A DNA stretch of 64,000 bases, taken from positions 186,001 to 250,000 of the forward strand of contig JBDNIY010000001.1 of the NCBI GenBank assembly GCA_041688015.1, in the 5' to 3' direction. A program made the translations under genes and the position numbers. Of this stretch, positions 8,496 through 17,152 are shown piece after piece; positions within the stretch are counted from its first letter, which is position 1, and every line of letters starts with the position of its first letter. The stretch is from Parvibaculum sp041688015 (GTDB lineage: Bacteria > Pseudomonadota > Alphaproteobacteria > Parvibaculales > Parvibaculaceae). Below the pieces are notes generated by a model that had not been told where the DNA came from, did not search any database, and was given only the letters and a program-made list of their open reading frames with translations.

Positions 8496-9421
8496 ACGAG
8501 ATGGCCCCTTCCCAATTTTCCTTGTGCCTCCTCTGCCTCTGGGAAGGGGGGACTTGCACTGAATGCCTTCGAATTAAACGTGTCTGGTGAAATAGTGGTT
8601 TTGCTTCATGGGTCAGCCGCGAAATTCTGTCAGCTTATCCAGCGGGATAATCGAAGCTTCGCGTACCGTCGAAATTGTTCTCATCACAGTGCCATCCCCA
8701 TTGAGGAACCTGATATGCCTGTGCCGCATTTCGTTTAGGCGATGGTGCCGAAGCCGGCGCTCACAGTCACGCTCGACAGCAGGCCTTTATACACAATTGG
8801 ATAAAAGGTCTTTCCGCTTCTTACGTACACGCGAGTAAAGTTATGGTGACGAACATGATTACCCGTAATGCAGACGATGCCACCTCGCCATTTCTCGAAA
8901 AACGTAATCCCAAATGGGAGGTTGGCTGAGTTGCTGCGCAAAGCATTTCATGCTTGCAAAGTGCTCGACACATTCCTCCAAAGAAGCGTCAGAAAACATT
9001 TTTTGATTTGAACTAACGGTATGAAATACAGTTCAAAATTGAAACTCAAAATTTTCTCAAAGCAAGATCTCGCGACGTAAGTTTGACGGAAATACTAAAC
9101 CTTGCAGAACGGGTCATTGGGTGTGAAGCTCTTGATAAGCTTAACGTGCATAGCAAAGAAACAAGCCACGAGGGAGATGTTGGGGAGCTCATTGATCTGA
9201 AGAAAATCTTTTCAGTTTTAGTTGCTAAGGTCTCTGTTGCTCGAATTGGTTATCTGATTGTAATAAATTTTCTTGGCTATGGTTTTCAGGCGATGAACCA
9301 ATAATATTAGAGAAAAAGTGAACAAGTTTGCTCCTTATACGGAAGATTTAGTGTTAACGATATTCGATATTTTCGTATTAGTGCTCGTTGCTTGTTCGCC
9401 TACGGGGGGGGGATATTGCGG
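8496..9421. other. Long intergenic region, no assignable gene
   Basis: About 925 bases separate the SDR from the sigma-54 activator gene. A minus-strand frame at 8735-8941 (68 codons, with stretches such as GNHVRHHNFTRVYVRSGK) looks protein-like but I cannot assign it, and it is interrupted downstream, so it may be a relic. A 73-codon plus-strand frame at 9083-9304 has no recognisable motif or good ribosome site. The A+T-rich stretch 9000-9400 probably contains the promoter of the activator gene. Confidence 0.4.
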
Positions 9422-11407
9422 GTGGAAAATAGAAACGTCAGAGGGGCGTGGGAAGCTTTTGTCGACGGCAGGCAAAGTATGCCCAATTTGAAAAATACGG
9501 ATCAGCCCAAGTTACGAAACTTGATCTTTGAATCGTGGCAGAGATCGAGTCATCATCGCGTCGACCTCGGCTTGAAGGGCGCGCCGCTGGTGGAGGAGGC
9601 TGAACTTTTCCGACGGCGGTTCGAAAATAACACTTTCATACATGCGTCGCAGAAAGCCCTGAAGAGTTCCCGCAAGTTTCTTGTCGAAGCGGGTGCGATA
9701 ATGATTCTGACCGACCCGTCTGGCGTTATTGTTGAAACAGAAGGTGATTTCAAAACGATCGATTCTGGTCGTGAGATTCATGCAGAGCGTGGTGGTTGTT
9801 GGGGCGAGGCGGAAGTTGGTACCAATGGTATAGGAACCGCTCTCGCCTTCGGAAAGCCGGTGCAGATACGGGGGGCGGAGCATTTTTGCTCAGAATTCCA
9901 TAAGTGGACCTGTGCCGGGAATGTTGTGTCCCATCCTAGTAGCGGTGATGTCATGGGAGGAATCGTTATTGCGGGCATGACTGTAAACTACAACCCCCAG
10001 AGTCTGGCGCTTGCCGTGATGGCGAGTCAGCAAGTAACGATGGAAGTAGCTTTTGCTATCCAATATGAACATCATAAACTTCTTCAACATTTTGTGAGCA
10101 AGCGGAAGCGTTGGTTAAGCGAAGATGTGATCGTGCTGGACATGCGCGGTGTGATTGTTCACGCGACCGAGCGTGCATTGTTGGACTTCACCCGACAAAA
10201 TCCTGACTTCATACGTGATGGCGCTATACCATCTCTCAAATCAGCGCCGCTTTCTGCTTGGGAACTACGACTCAGCGTCGTTCTCCCGAATGCCAGCGTG
10301 GAGCTCGTTAAAGAAGACGGCGTCGGCGTTGGGGCGTTCCTCGTGCTGCGTGAGAAGCGGCGTTCAGTGGAGACCAGATCCGCGACAAACCACATTGAGA
10401 AAAGCTTCGACCTTTCTGGTATTTTGGGAGAGAGCGTCGCTATCAAGGCGGCAAAAGAACGCGCCGTGCAGATCGCGAAGAACGGCGCGCCAATCCTGCT
10501 CACCGGTGAAACGGGCGTTGGTAAGGAACTATTTGCAAGGGCAATCCATAGTATTAGTTCAGCCGCACCCGGACCCTTTTTGCCTGTAAATTGCGGTGGC
10601 ATACCACGTGATCTTATGGCAAGTGAACTTTTCGGTTACGCCAAGGGTGCTTTTACAGGAGCAAGTGAGAGTGGGTATGTAGGCAAGGTGGAGGCAGCTA
10701 ATAACGGAATTCTTTGCCTTGATGAGATAGGTGAGTTGCCGCTTGAGCTTCAACCATTTCTTTTGCGTGTGCTTGAGGATAGTATTGTTTACCGCATCGG
10801 GAGCAATGAACCGCGCCCAGTCAATCTTCGCCTCATCGCGTTGACGAACCGTAATTTGCTGGAGGAGGTTGATGCTCGTCGTTTCCGCGATGATCTCTAT
10901 TATCGTATTGCTGCGCTGCAACTGCGCATACCGGCGCTCAGGGATCGGGGCGACGACATTTTGTTGCTGGCAGAACACTTTCTGAAGGATATTGCCAAAC
11001 GGCTCGGGCAGACAGATAGAGCATTCAGTGGGGAGACCAAGGCTGCTCTTTTGCGGTATCCGTGGCCAGGCAATATCCGTGAACTTCGAAATTCGATCGA
11101 ATATATGCTGACGATATCAAGCGGAAGTAGTGTCGACTTTCGTGATTTGCCTATCGATATCCAACGACACTCAGAGAGTGGCGAAAAATCTAGTCCGCAT
11201 ACTGCTGTTTTGATCGGTCAGGATATGAAGTCTGTCGAACGCGCAAACATCGAAGCTGCTGTGCACAATTGCGGAGGTAACCTGACGCGGGCCGCTAAAC
11301 AACTAGGTCTCGCCCGTTCAACTTTGTACTTGCGCCTGGCCGAATATGGTGCGCCCTGTGCAAAAGATATGCAGCATGCACTGCCCGTCCGAAGGGCGGA
11401 CAATTGA
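9422..11407 (+). CDS. Sigma-54-dependent transcriptional activator, AcoR-like (GAF-AAA-Fis)
   Basis: A bacterial enhancer-binding protein of about 662 residues. The N-terminal third is a GAF-type sensory region (EVGTNGIGTALA near residue 130), as in AcoR. The central AAA+ domain shows Walker A GETGVGKE (362-369), the sigma-54 contact loop GAFTGA (409-414), Walker B LDEIGE (about 433-438) and arginine fingers. The C-terminal Fis-type helix-turn-helix (NLTRAAKQLGLARSTLYLRL) ends the protein. GTG 9422 is chosen because an unusual run of nine G residues lies about ten bases upstream; a TTG at 9392 is the alternative. It sits directly before a -24/-12 promoter and a Baeyer-Villiger monooxygenase gene, which are its likely target. 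AcoR relatives respond to ketones, alcohols or acetoin; the inducer here is unknown. Confidence 0.93.
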   Translation: MENRNVRGAWEAFVDGRQSMPNLKNTDQPKLRNLIFESWQRSSHHRVDLGLKGAPLVEEAELFRRRFENNTFIHASQKALKSSRKFLVEAGAIMILTDPSGVIVETEGDFKTIDSGREIHAERGGCWGEAEVGTNGIGTALAFGKPVQIRGAEHFCSEFHKWTCAGNVVSHPSSGDVMGGIVIAGMTVNYNPQSLALAVMASQQVTMEVAFAIQYEHHKLLQHFVSKRKRWLSEDVIVLDMRGVIVHATERALLDFTRQNPDFIRDGAIPSLKSAPLSAWELRLSVVLPNASVELVKEDGVGVGAFLVLREKRRSVETRSATNHIEKSFDLSGILGESVAIKAAKERAVQIAKNGAPILLTGETGVGKELFARAIHSISSAAPGPFLPVNCGGIPRDLMASELFGYAKGAFTGASESGYVGKVEAANNGILCLDEIGELPLELQPFLLRVLEDSIVYRIGSNEPRPVNLRLIALTNRNLLEEVDARRFRDDLYYRIAALQLRIPALRDRGDDILLLAEHFLKDIAKRLGQTDRAFSGETKAALLRYPWPGNIRELRNSIEYMLTISSGSSVDFRDLPIDIQRHSESGEKSSPHTAVLIGQDMKSVERANIEAAVHNCGGNLTRAAKQLGLARSTLYLRLAEYGAPCAKDMQHALPVRRADN

Positions 11408-11484
11408 TTGTTTGATGTCTGAGTTACAAACAAAACCGGTGCGAATTTGACCGCCGATGAAAACTACATAACCTATTGAATGGA

Positions 11485-11513
11485 CAGGAGTAAGCGAGCT
11501 TCGCTTACTCCTG
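11485..11513. repeat. Perfect 13-bp inverted repeat abutting the sigma-54 promoter
   Basis: CAGGAGTAAGCGA (11485-11497) and its exact reverse complement (11501-11513) are separated by three bases. The right arm shares its last two or three bases with the -24 box of the sigma-54 promoter. It lies 77 bp after the activator stop codon. It could be a terminator for that gene (a T4 run occurs seven bases downstream) or a repressor/activator site. Confidence 0.8.
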
Positions 11514-11527
11514 GCACGTTTTCTGCA
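11511..11527 (+). promoter_or_regulatory. Sigma-54 (-24/-12) promoter
   Basis: CTGGCACGTTTTCTGCA contains the -24 GG (11513-11514) and -12 GC (11525-11526) with the obligatory ten-base spacing, and matches TGGCACG-N4-TTGCA at all but one position. It lies about 190 bp before the monooxygenase start codon and immediately downstream of a sigma-54 activator gene, which strengthens the call. Confidence 0.85.
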
Positions 11528-11717
11528 TGTGTCAGAAGAGGGTCTGTCACGAAGGCTTGTTCGTGTCTGTTCGTTCCGCATGCGCTAGGAGTTCATTTGA
11601 AATGAAAGCCAGCTGCGTGAACAGGCAGATCACAAACTTGATTCGTTCGGAATTGAGCGCCAGCGGCATGGACCGTCCTTTGCTGCCGCACATCGCTATA
11701 TCGGAGAAACGAACATT

Positions 11718-13394
11718 ATGCTGAACAAGCACGAAGAGAAAACGAACGGCAGTGTAGCGTCCCGGAAATTTGACGCGATCATCATTGGAGCAGGTTTTGG
11801 TGGGCTCTACATGTTACGCAAATTGCGCGACGAATTGGGGCTCAAGACGCGTGTTTTCGAAAAGGCAAGTGATGTCGGCGGAACCTGGTACTGGAACCGT
11901 TACCCTGGAGCGATGTCCGACACCGAAAGTTTCGTCTATTGCTATTCTTTTGATAAAGATCTTCTTCAAGAAGGCAGCTGGGCTAGGCGGTACGTCCATC
12001 AACCTGAAATTTTGGCATATTTGAACAAAGTAGCAGATCGTTTCGATCTCCGGCGCGATATCAAATTCAATACTGAAGTAAAGAGCATGCACTTCAACGA
12101 GGCGACAAACCTCTGGGAAGTTGAGACCAATAGGGGCGATCAAGTTACCGCCAAATATCTGGTGACCGCCGTTGGCCTACTGTCTGCTACCAATATTCCA
12201 GATATCAAGGGCCGCGACACATTCCAGGGCCAATTCATTCATACAGGCGCATGGCCAAAAGATACGAACCTCAAAGGCAAGCGTGTGGGTGTTGTCGGCA
12301 CCGGTTCAACGGGTGTCCAAGTCATTACAGCAATCGCCCCTGAAGTTGAACATCTGACCGTTTTCCAGCGGTCGCCTCAATATTCAGTGCCGGCGAGAAA
12401 TGCCGCTGTTTCACCGGAAGAAATAGAGGGTGTCAAAGAGCAATACGACGAAATATGGGCAGGCGTACGCAAGTCAATAGTTGCTTTCGGATTTGAAGAA
12501 AGCACTGTTCCGGCAATGAGTGTTTCAGATAAAGAAAGAAAAGCTGTCTTTCAAAAGGGCTGGGAAACTGGCGGTGGCTTCCGTTTCATGTTTGAAACCT
12601 TCTGTGACATTGCAACTGACCCGGCCGCAAATGCTGCGGCGGCTGGCTTTATCCGCAAAAAGATTGCAGAAATTGTGAAGGATTCTGTAACGGCGCAGAA
12701 GCTTACGCCGCATGATATTTATGCCAAGCGTCCACTTTGCGACAGCGGGTACTATGAAACCTTCAATCGGGACAATGTTTTGCTGGTAGATATCAAGGAC
12801 ACGCCAATTGCTGAGATCACACCAAAAGGCATCAAAACGTCTGATGGTGTTGAACATGAACTCGACATATTGGTCTTTGCAACTGGGTTCAATGCCGTTG
12901 ATGGCAACTACACGCGGCTTGATCTTCGTGGCCGTGGTGGCGTTAGCATCAATGATCAATGGAAAGATGGGCCGACAGGTTATCTTGCGATAGCAACGGC
13001 AGGTTTCCCTAACATGTTCATGATCCTTGGACCTCATGGTCCGTTCACAAACCTTCCGCCGTCCATTGAGGTGCAGGTTGAGTTCATAGCAGACGCTATT
13101 GAACATATGGAGAAAAACCACTTCTCCACGATAGATGCGGTTGTTGAGGCCGAACAGAGCTGGGTATCGGCTTGTAACGATGCTGCCAACTCGACACTTT
13201 TCCCAAAGGTTAACTCGTGGATATTTGGTCAAAATATCCCAGGGAAAGCCAATGTAAATATGTTCTATTTTGGCGGGCTCGGCGCATATAGCCAAGTTCT
13301 CGAAGAAGTGAAAGTCAATGACTACGAAGGCTTCGTCTTGCACGGCTCAGGCGTGGCTATCAATTCTAATAAGGCGAGTACTTCTGAAAACTAA
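11718..13394 (+). CDS. Baeyer-Villiger monooxygenase (flavin-containing, type I)
   Basis: A 558-residue FAD- and NADPH-dependent monooxygenase that inserts oxygen next to a ketone to give an ester or lactone. The FAD-binding GAGFGG is at residues 24-29 and the NADPH-binding GTGSTG at 194-199. The diagnostic BVMO fingerprint FxGxxxHxxxW occurs exactly as F169-QGQFIHTGA-W179 between them. A second conserved element, VFATGFNAVDGNY, lies near residue 390. Length and order fit cyclohexanone/phenylacetone-type enzymes; the ketone substrate is not deducible. It starts at ATG 11718 after GGAGAAACG. It stands alone between the activator with its sigma-54 promoter and an SDR gene 250 bp downstream that could provide or remove the ketone. 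Confidence 0.95.
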   Translation: MLNKHEEKTNGSVASRKFDAIIIGAGFGGLYMLRKLRDELGLKTRVFEKASDVGGTWYWNRYPGAMSDTESFVYCYSFDKDLLQEGSWARRYVHQPEILAYLNKVADRFDLRRDIKFNTEVKSMHFNEATNLWEVETNRGDQVTAKYLVTAVGLLSATNIPDIKGRDTFQGQFIHTGAWPKDTNLKGKRVGVVGTGSTGVQVITAIAPEVEHLTVFQRSPQYSVPARNAAVSPEEIEGVKEQYDEIWAGVRKSIVAFGFEESTVPAMSVSDKERKAVFQKGWETGGGFRFMFETFCDIATDPAANAAAAGFIRKKIAEIVKDSVTAQKLTPHDIYAKRPLCDSGYYETFNRDNVLLVDIKDTPIAEITPKGIKTSDGVEHELDILVFATGFNAVDGNYTRLDLRGRGGVSINDQWKDGPTGYLAIATAGFPNMFMILGPHGPFTNLPPSIEVQVEFIADAIEHMEKNHFSTIDAVVEAEQSWVSACNDAANSTLFPKVNSWIFGQNIPGKANVNMFYFGGLGAYSQVLEEVKVNDYEGFVLHGSGVAINSNKASTSEN

Positions 13395-13509
13395 AATATC
13401 TAAAGCTTCGTAGTGTCGCTATATAAAACGTGTACAGATTTAAAATTCTGTATACATATGAAGTTAGCGTAAGCAACGATATTCCGCAGCCAGTAACTAA
13501 AACTTATTG

Positions 13510-13556
13510 ACATATGTGGGGGAATTTCGCCATGCGTATGATCCATACACATATGT
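13510..13556. promoter_or_regulatory. Paired ACATATGT palindromes upstream of the SDR gene
   Basis: The 8-bp palindrome ACATATGT occurs at 13510-13517 and 13549-13556, and flanking bases extend it to a 10-bp inverted pair (GACATATGTG and CACATATGTC). The copies are 39 bases apart start to start and lie about 90-135 bp before the SDR start. This looks like a pair of regulator sites; the binding protein is unknown. Confidence 0.5.
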
Positions 13557-13645
13557 CGATAATAGCTTCTTCCAAAATGATTGGGGCGATGAAAGCTTTC
13601 GGCCTGAAATATGGCATTCGACAGACAAGCAGAAAGAGAACTTGA

Positions 13646-14407
13646 ATGGGTACCGCAGATAACAAGGTAGCGATCATCACGGGCGGTGGTTCTGGAATCG
13701 GACAGGCAACGGCACTGCGCCTAGCTGAGGAGGGCGCGCGGCTCGTCGTGGCCGATATTGCAGTTGATGGTGGTGAGAAAACAGTTGAGAAAATTAGAGC
13801 TCTTTATGGAGAGGCAATATTTGTTCGCACGGATGTGACAAAGGACGCTGACTGCGCTGCCTTGGTTGCGGCTGCGCTAACTCAATACGGACGACTTGAT
13901 ATTGCATTTAACAATGCAGGAATCGTCGGCTATCCCTTGCTCACGGCTGACTATGGACTGGCGAATTGGCAGCGCGTTATTGATGTAAACCTGACAGGGG
14001 TCTTCAATTGTATGACGCATGAGATACAGGCTATGAAACAAGCTGGCGGCGGCTCTATCATTAATACTGCTTCCATCATGGGCTTGCGTGGAGCGGTCGG
14101 CGGCTCGGCCTATTGCGCGGCCAAACATGGAGTCGTCGGTTTGACCAAGGCGGCGGCGCTTGAATATGGTCGCAATAATATTCGTATCAATGCTGTATGT
14201 CCGGGATACATAGAAACACCGATGACGGTGGGCGAGGAGTCCATTTTTCCTCCCCATAAGCTGCAAGAAGGGCTTGGTCGTGCGGCTATCCGGCGGATGG
14301 CGACACCTGGTGAGGTCGGGGAGGTGGTAGTGTGGTTGAGCTCGGATAAGGCTTCCTACATCACTGGAGCCAGCTTCCCGGTTGACGGTGGCATAACAGC
14401 AGGATGA
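13646..14407 (+). CDS. SDR family oxidoreductase
   Basis: A 253-residue classical short-chain dehydrogenase. The cofactor loop TGGGSGIGQ is at residues 12-20, NNAG at about 90, the catalytic Ser in INTASIMG, the Tyr-x-x-x-Lys pair in YCAAK, and the PGYIETPM loop after it. The C-terminal GASFPVDGG is typical. Asp in VVADIA at the end of beta-2 suggests NAD(H) preference. It starts at ATG 13646. Within this cluster it would interconvert an alcohol and a ketone or a 3-hydroxyacyl-CoA. It lies between the BVMO and an acyl-CoA ligase gene and is followed by a weak hairpin at 14420-14445. Confidence 0.9.
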   Translation: MGTADNKVAIITGGGSGIGQATALRLAEEGARLVVADIAVDGGEKTVEKIRALYGEAIFVRTDVTKDADCAALVAAALTQYGRLDIAFNNAGIVGYPLLTADYGLANWQRVIDVNLTGVFNCMTHEIQAMKQAGGGSIINTASIMGLRGAVGGSAYCAAKHGVVGLTKAAALEYGRNNIRINAVCPGYIETPMTVGEESIFPPHKLQEGLGRAAIRRMATPGEVGEVVVWLSSDKASYITGASFPVDGGITAG

Positions 14408-14419
14408 ATAGATACCGGA

Positions 14420-14445
14420 GGCAACGCTGCGAACAGAGCGTCGCC
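14420..14445 (+). terminator. Possible terminator hairpin after SDR gene
   Basis: GGCAACGCT (14420-14428) and AGCGTCGCC (14437-14445) pair with one mismatch around an 8-base loop. The run that follows is A-rich rather than T-rich, so this is a weak terminator candidate. Confidence 0.4.
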
Positions 14446-14487
14446 CGGTGACAAAAAATTTCTTATAACTTTAAGAGTTTAAGTGTG

Positions 14488-16107
14488 ATGGAACTGAACA
14501 TTCGTTTGTTGCTAGAGCGAGCAGTAAAATACTTTCCAAACAATAAGATTGTAACGGGTTTTCCTGGTGGTAAGACACAGCGATACACCTATGGCGAGAT
14601 GGGGCCGCGGGTTCGTCGTGTTGCTAGCCGCTTGGCCTCGTTAGGGGTGAAGCCGGGTGATCGCATTGCAACGTTTTCATGGAACACCTATCGCCATCTT
14701 GAGCTGTATTTTGCTCTGCCTTGTTCCGGCATGGTGCTTCATACAGTCAATTTGCGTTTGGCCGATGAGCATGTCGTTTATATTTTGAACCATAGCGAAG
14801 ATCGGCTGGTTTTCGTCGATCCCGATTTGCTGCCGATCTTTGAACGTGTGGCTGATCAGCTTAAAACCGTCAAACATTTCGTCGTTCTTGCCGATTACGT
14901 TCCCAACACAAAACTTACCAATGTGATCGCTTACGAAGACCTTGTCGTCGCGGGCGATCCTGAGTTTGAATTTCATGAGCTACCTGAAAATACCCCAGCG
15001 GGCATGTGCTATACTTCAGCGACCACAGGGTTACCGAAGGGCGTCGTTTACAGTCATCGCGCCATCTATCTGCACACCCTTACTGCATGTCTGGGCGATG
15101 CTCTGGATATCCGTGAGCGCGATGTGGTTATGCCGATCGTGCCGATGTTTCATGCCAATGCTTGGGGGCTGCCTTTTGCGGCCGCATGTATGGGAGCAAA
15201 GCTGGTGCTCCCTGGCGAGCGCCCTCATGCCCCGGAAATATTGGACATGATGCAAGATGAGCGTGTCACGTTTTGCGCGGCAGCCGTGACTGTCGGTGTT
15301 GACATGATGGTGGAACTCAAGCGGAGCCGCCGCGATCTTTCGAGCGTTCGTTCCATCATGTTGGGCGGTTCTGCTACACCTGCGGCCCTGATGGAGTACT
15401 TTGACACCGAATTCAACATCCCCATTGCCACTGCATGGGGATCAACTGAGCTTGCTCCGCTGGCCACCTGCGCTCTGATCCGCAAAAAAGATATAGACAA
15501 GCCGCCTGCAGAGCACATCAAGACCCGCGTACGCCAGGGAATTGCGATGCCGGGCGTGGAATTGAAAATTCTTGACGATGCCGGCAAGCAGATACCTTGG
15601 GATGATGAGGCCATCGGCGAGGTTTATGTACGCGCACCCTGGAGTGCTACTGAATATTTTCATGATGAACGTAGCAAAGATGGTTTTATCGACGGCTACT
15701 GGAAAAGCGGCGACATGTCTGCCATTAACGAAGATGGGGTGCTGCGGCTGGTAGATCGCATCAAGGACCTGATCAAAAGCGGTGGTGAGTGGATCTCCTC
15801 GGTGGATATCGAAAACGCGCTGGTCGCTCATCCAAAGGTACGCGAAGCGGCGGTTGTGGCTGTGCCCGATCTGAAATGGGTGGAGCGGCCTTGTGCCTAT
15901 GTGGTTCTGGAGCCGGGAGCCGAGCTTGTTGCAGAAGAATTGCGGACTTGGCTTGAGCCGAGGTTTGCAAGGTGGTCGCTCCCCGATCACTATCTGCTGA
16001 TTGACGCCATTCCCAAGACCGGCGTTGGCAAAATCAACAAGCGCGTGTTGCGCGAACGGGTTGAATATGATGTTGAGCACGAGACAAAAAGTGGTGTCTC
16101 CGTTTGA
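14488..16107 (+). CDS. Long/medium-chain acyl-CoA ligase (AMP-binding)
   Basis: A complete adenylate-forming ligase of about 539 residues, activating a carboxylic acid as its CoA thioester for beta-oxidation. Motifs in order are the P-loop TSATTGLPKG (about 176-185), the acyl/adenine segment WGSTELAPL (about 313-321), the KSGDM motif (about 409), RIKDLIKSGGEWIS (about 425-438) and the C-terminal PKTGVGKINK with the catalytic Lys. ATG 14488 is preferred to the adjacent GTG 14485; the ribosome site is weak in both cases. The fold and motif spelling match the FadD/medium-chain ligase branch. It lies between the SDR and the interrupted hydratase gene. A palindrome at 16219-16255 may end its transcript. 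Confidence 0.93.
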   Translation: MELNIRLLLERAVKYFPNNKIVTGFPGGKTQRYTYGEMGPRVRRVASRLASLGVKPGDRIATFSWNTYRHLELYFALPCSGMVLHTVNLRLADEHVVYILNHSEDRLVFVDPDLLPIFERVADQLKTVKHFVVLADYVPNTKLTNVIAYEDLVVAGDPEFEFHELPENTPAGMCYTSATTGLPKGVVYSHRAIYLHTLTACLGDALDIRERDVVMPIVPMFHANAWGLPFAAACMGAKLVLPGERPHAPEILDMMQDERVTFCAAAVTVGVDMMVELKRSRRDLSSVRSIMLGGSATPAALMEYFDTEFNIPIATAWGSTELAPLATCALIRKKDIDKPPAEHIKTRVRQGIAMPGVELKILDDAGKQIPWDDEAIGEVYVRAPWSATEYFHDERSKDGFIDGYWKSGDMSAINEDGVLRLVDRIKDLIKSGGEWISSVDIENALVAHPKVREAAVVAVPDLKWVERPCAYVVLEPGAELVAEELRTWLEPRFARWSLPDHYLLIDAIPKTGVGKINKRVLRERVEYDVEHETKSGVSV

Positions 16108-16218
16108 GTGTTGGGGCGGAGGCTCAATCTGCGTCGGGTGAATAAGGGCGATGCCCCTTTTCGGCGAGCGACCGCCTCTATTGCAAAGATTGCAACATTA
16201 CACAGGCGGTTCCTGACG

Positions 16219-16255
16219 ATGGCCCAAGCTTCATCGGCGTGCGGTCTTGGGCCAT
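16219..16255. repeat. Perfect 10-bp inverted repeat downstream of ligase gene
   Basis: ATGGCCCAAG (16219-16228) and CTTGGGCCAT (16246-16255) flank 17 bases. The rest of the 304-bp gap between the ligase and hydratase genes contains no gene I can support. The repeat may act as a terminator-like hairpin, but it has no T-run. Confidence 0.55.
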
Positions 16256-16411
16256 TGCCCCGCGAGGTTGCCAAGCGCCTCTGGTCTCTGTTCGAAAAAA
16301 TGGTTGGAGAAACATTTTTCCTTTAGCTGGGCGGTAGGTTAGAAATTTGGGATTAGGTGGAAACGCCGCTGCCAATTTTGATTTTGTATTCTTCAATAGA
16401 AAGTACCGAAT

Positions 16412-17152
16412 ATGGAAAAGCTCGTTATTCGTGACGATCAGAACGGCGTCTGCACGCTGACATTAAATCGACCCGACAAACTCAATGCTTTGAATGTCGG
16501 ATTGTTTTCGGAACTTTCTGCCTGCGTTGATGACTTGGAAAAGAACAACGAGAAGGTGGGATGCATCGTGCTCCGTGGAGCGGGAAAGTGTTTTTCCGCC
16601 GGTCACGACCTGCGCGATATCGAAGTGGGCGAGAAGCTGCCGCGTCCGAATTTTCAGGCACACATTATCGAACGGCTTTCAGATCTTCCAATGCCTGTTA
16701 TTTCAGCTGTACACGGACATTGTTACACCGGTGCGCTGGAGCTTGCGCTGGTCGGCGACCTCATTCTGGCCAGCGAGGGTGCGAAGTTCGCAGATACACA
16801 TGCCAAATGGGCGCTGACGCCTGTATGGGGCATGAGCCAGCGTCTGCCGCGGCGGATAGGCCAACCCAAAGCGCTGGAAATGATGTTAACGGCAAAGACC
16901 TATTCCGGTCGTCAGGCACAGGAGATGGGGCTCAGTAATTTTTGCTTTCCGGATGCGGACTTCGACACGGAAGTTGCGTCCTTCTGTGTTGAAATGCTGA
17001 AGAACTCCTAGTTCTCGCTTCGCGCCAACAAAAGACTCCTGCGTGAAACGGATTTCACGCCTCTCGCGGTGGGGCTCGCGCATGAAATCTATAGGTCAGC
17101 AGGTGTCGGGCCCGACATGGCTGAGCGCATCGGAGGGTTCGGTAAGAAATGA
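16412..17152 (+). pseudogene. Enoyl-CoA hydratase interrupted by an in-frame TAG
   Basis: A crotonase-family protein whose frame opens at ATG 16412 and reads LTLNRPDKLNALNVG, the oxyanion-hole element GAGKCFSAGHDL and the second segment GHCYTGALELALVGDLILAS. A TAG at 17009-17011 stops it at 199 residues, short for the family. The same frame continues without further stops through FSLRANKRLLRET and AHEIYRSAGVGPDM to a TGA at 17150-17152, which is exactly the normal C-terminus, giving 246 codons. The interrupted codon is most simply TGG (Trp) changed to TAG. The distal stop overlaps the ATG of the dehydrogenase (ATGA), so the original gene was coupled to it. The truncated product lacks the C-terminal helices used for trimer contacts. 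Confidence 0.88.

Noticed and set aside
12525..13343. 272-codon open frame antisense to the BVMO gene
   Set aside because: It has no motif or ribosome site and lies entirely inside a gene with a perfect family signature on the other strand.
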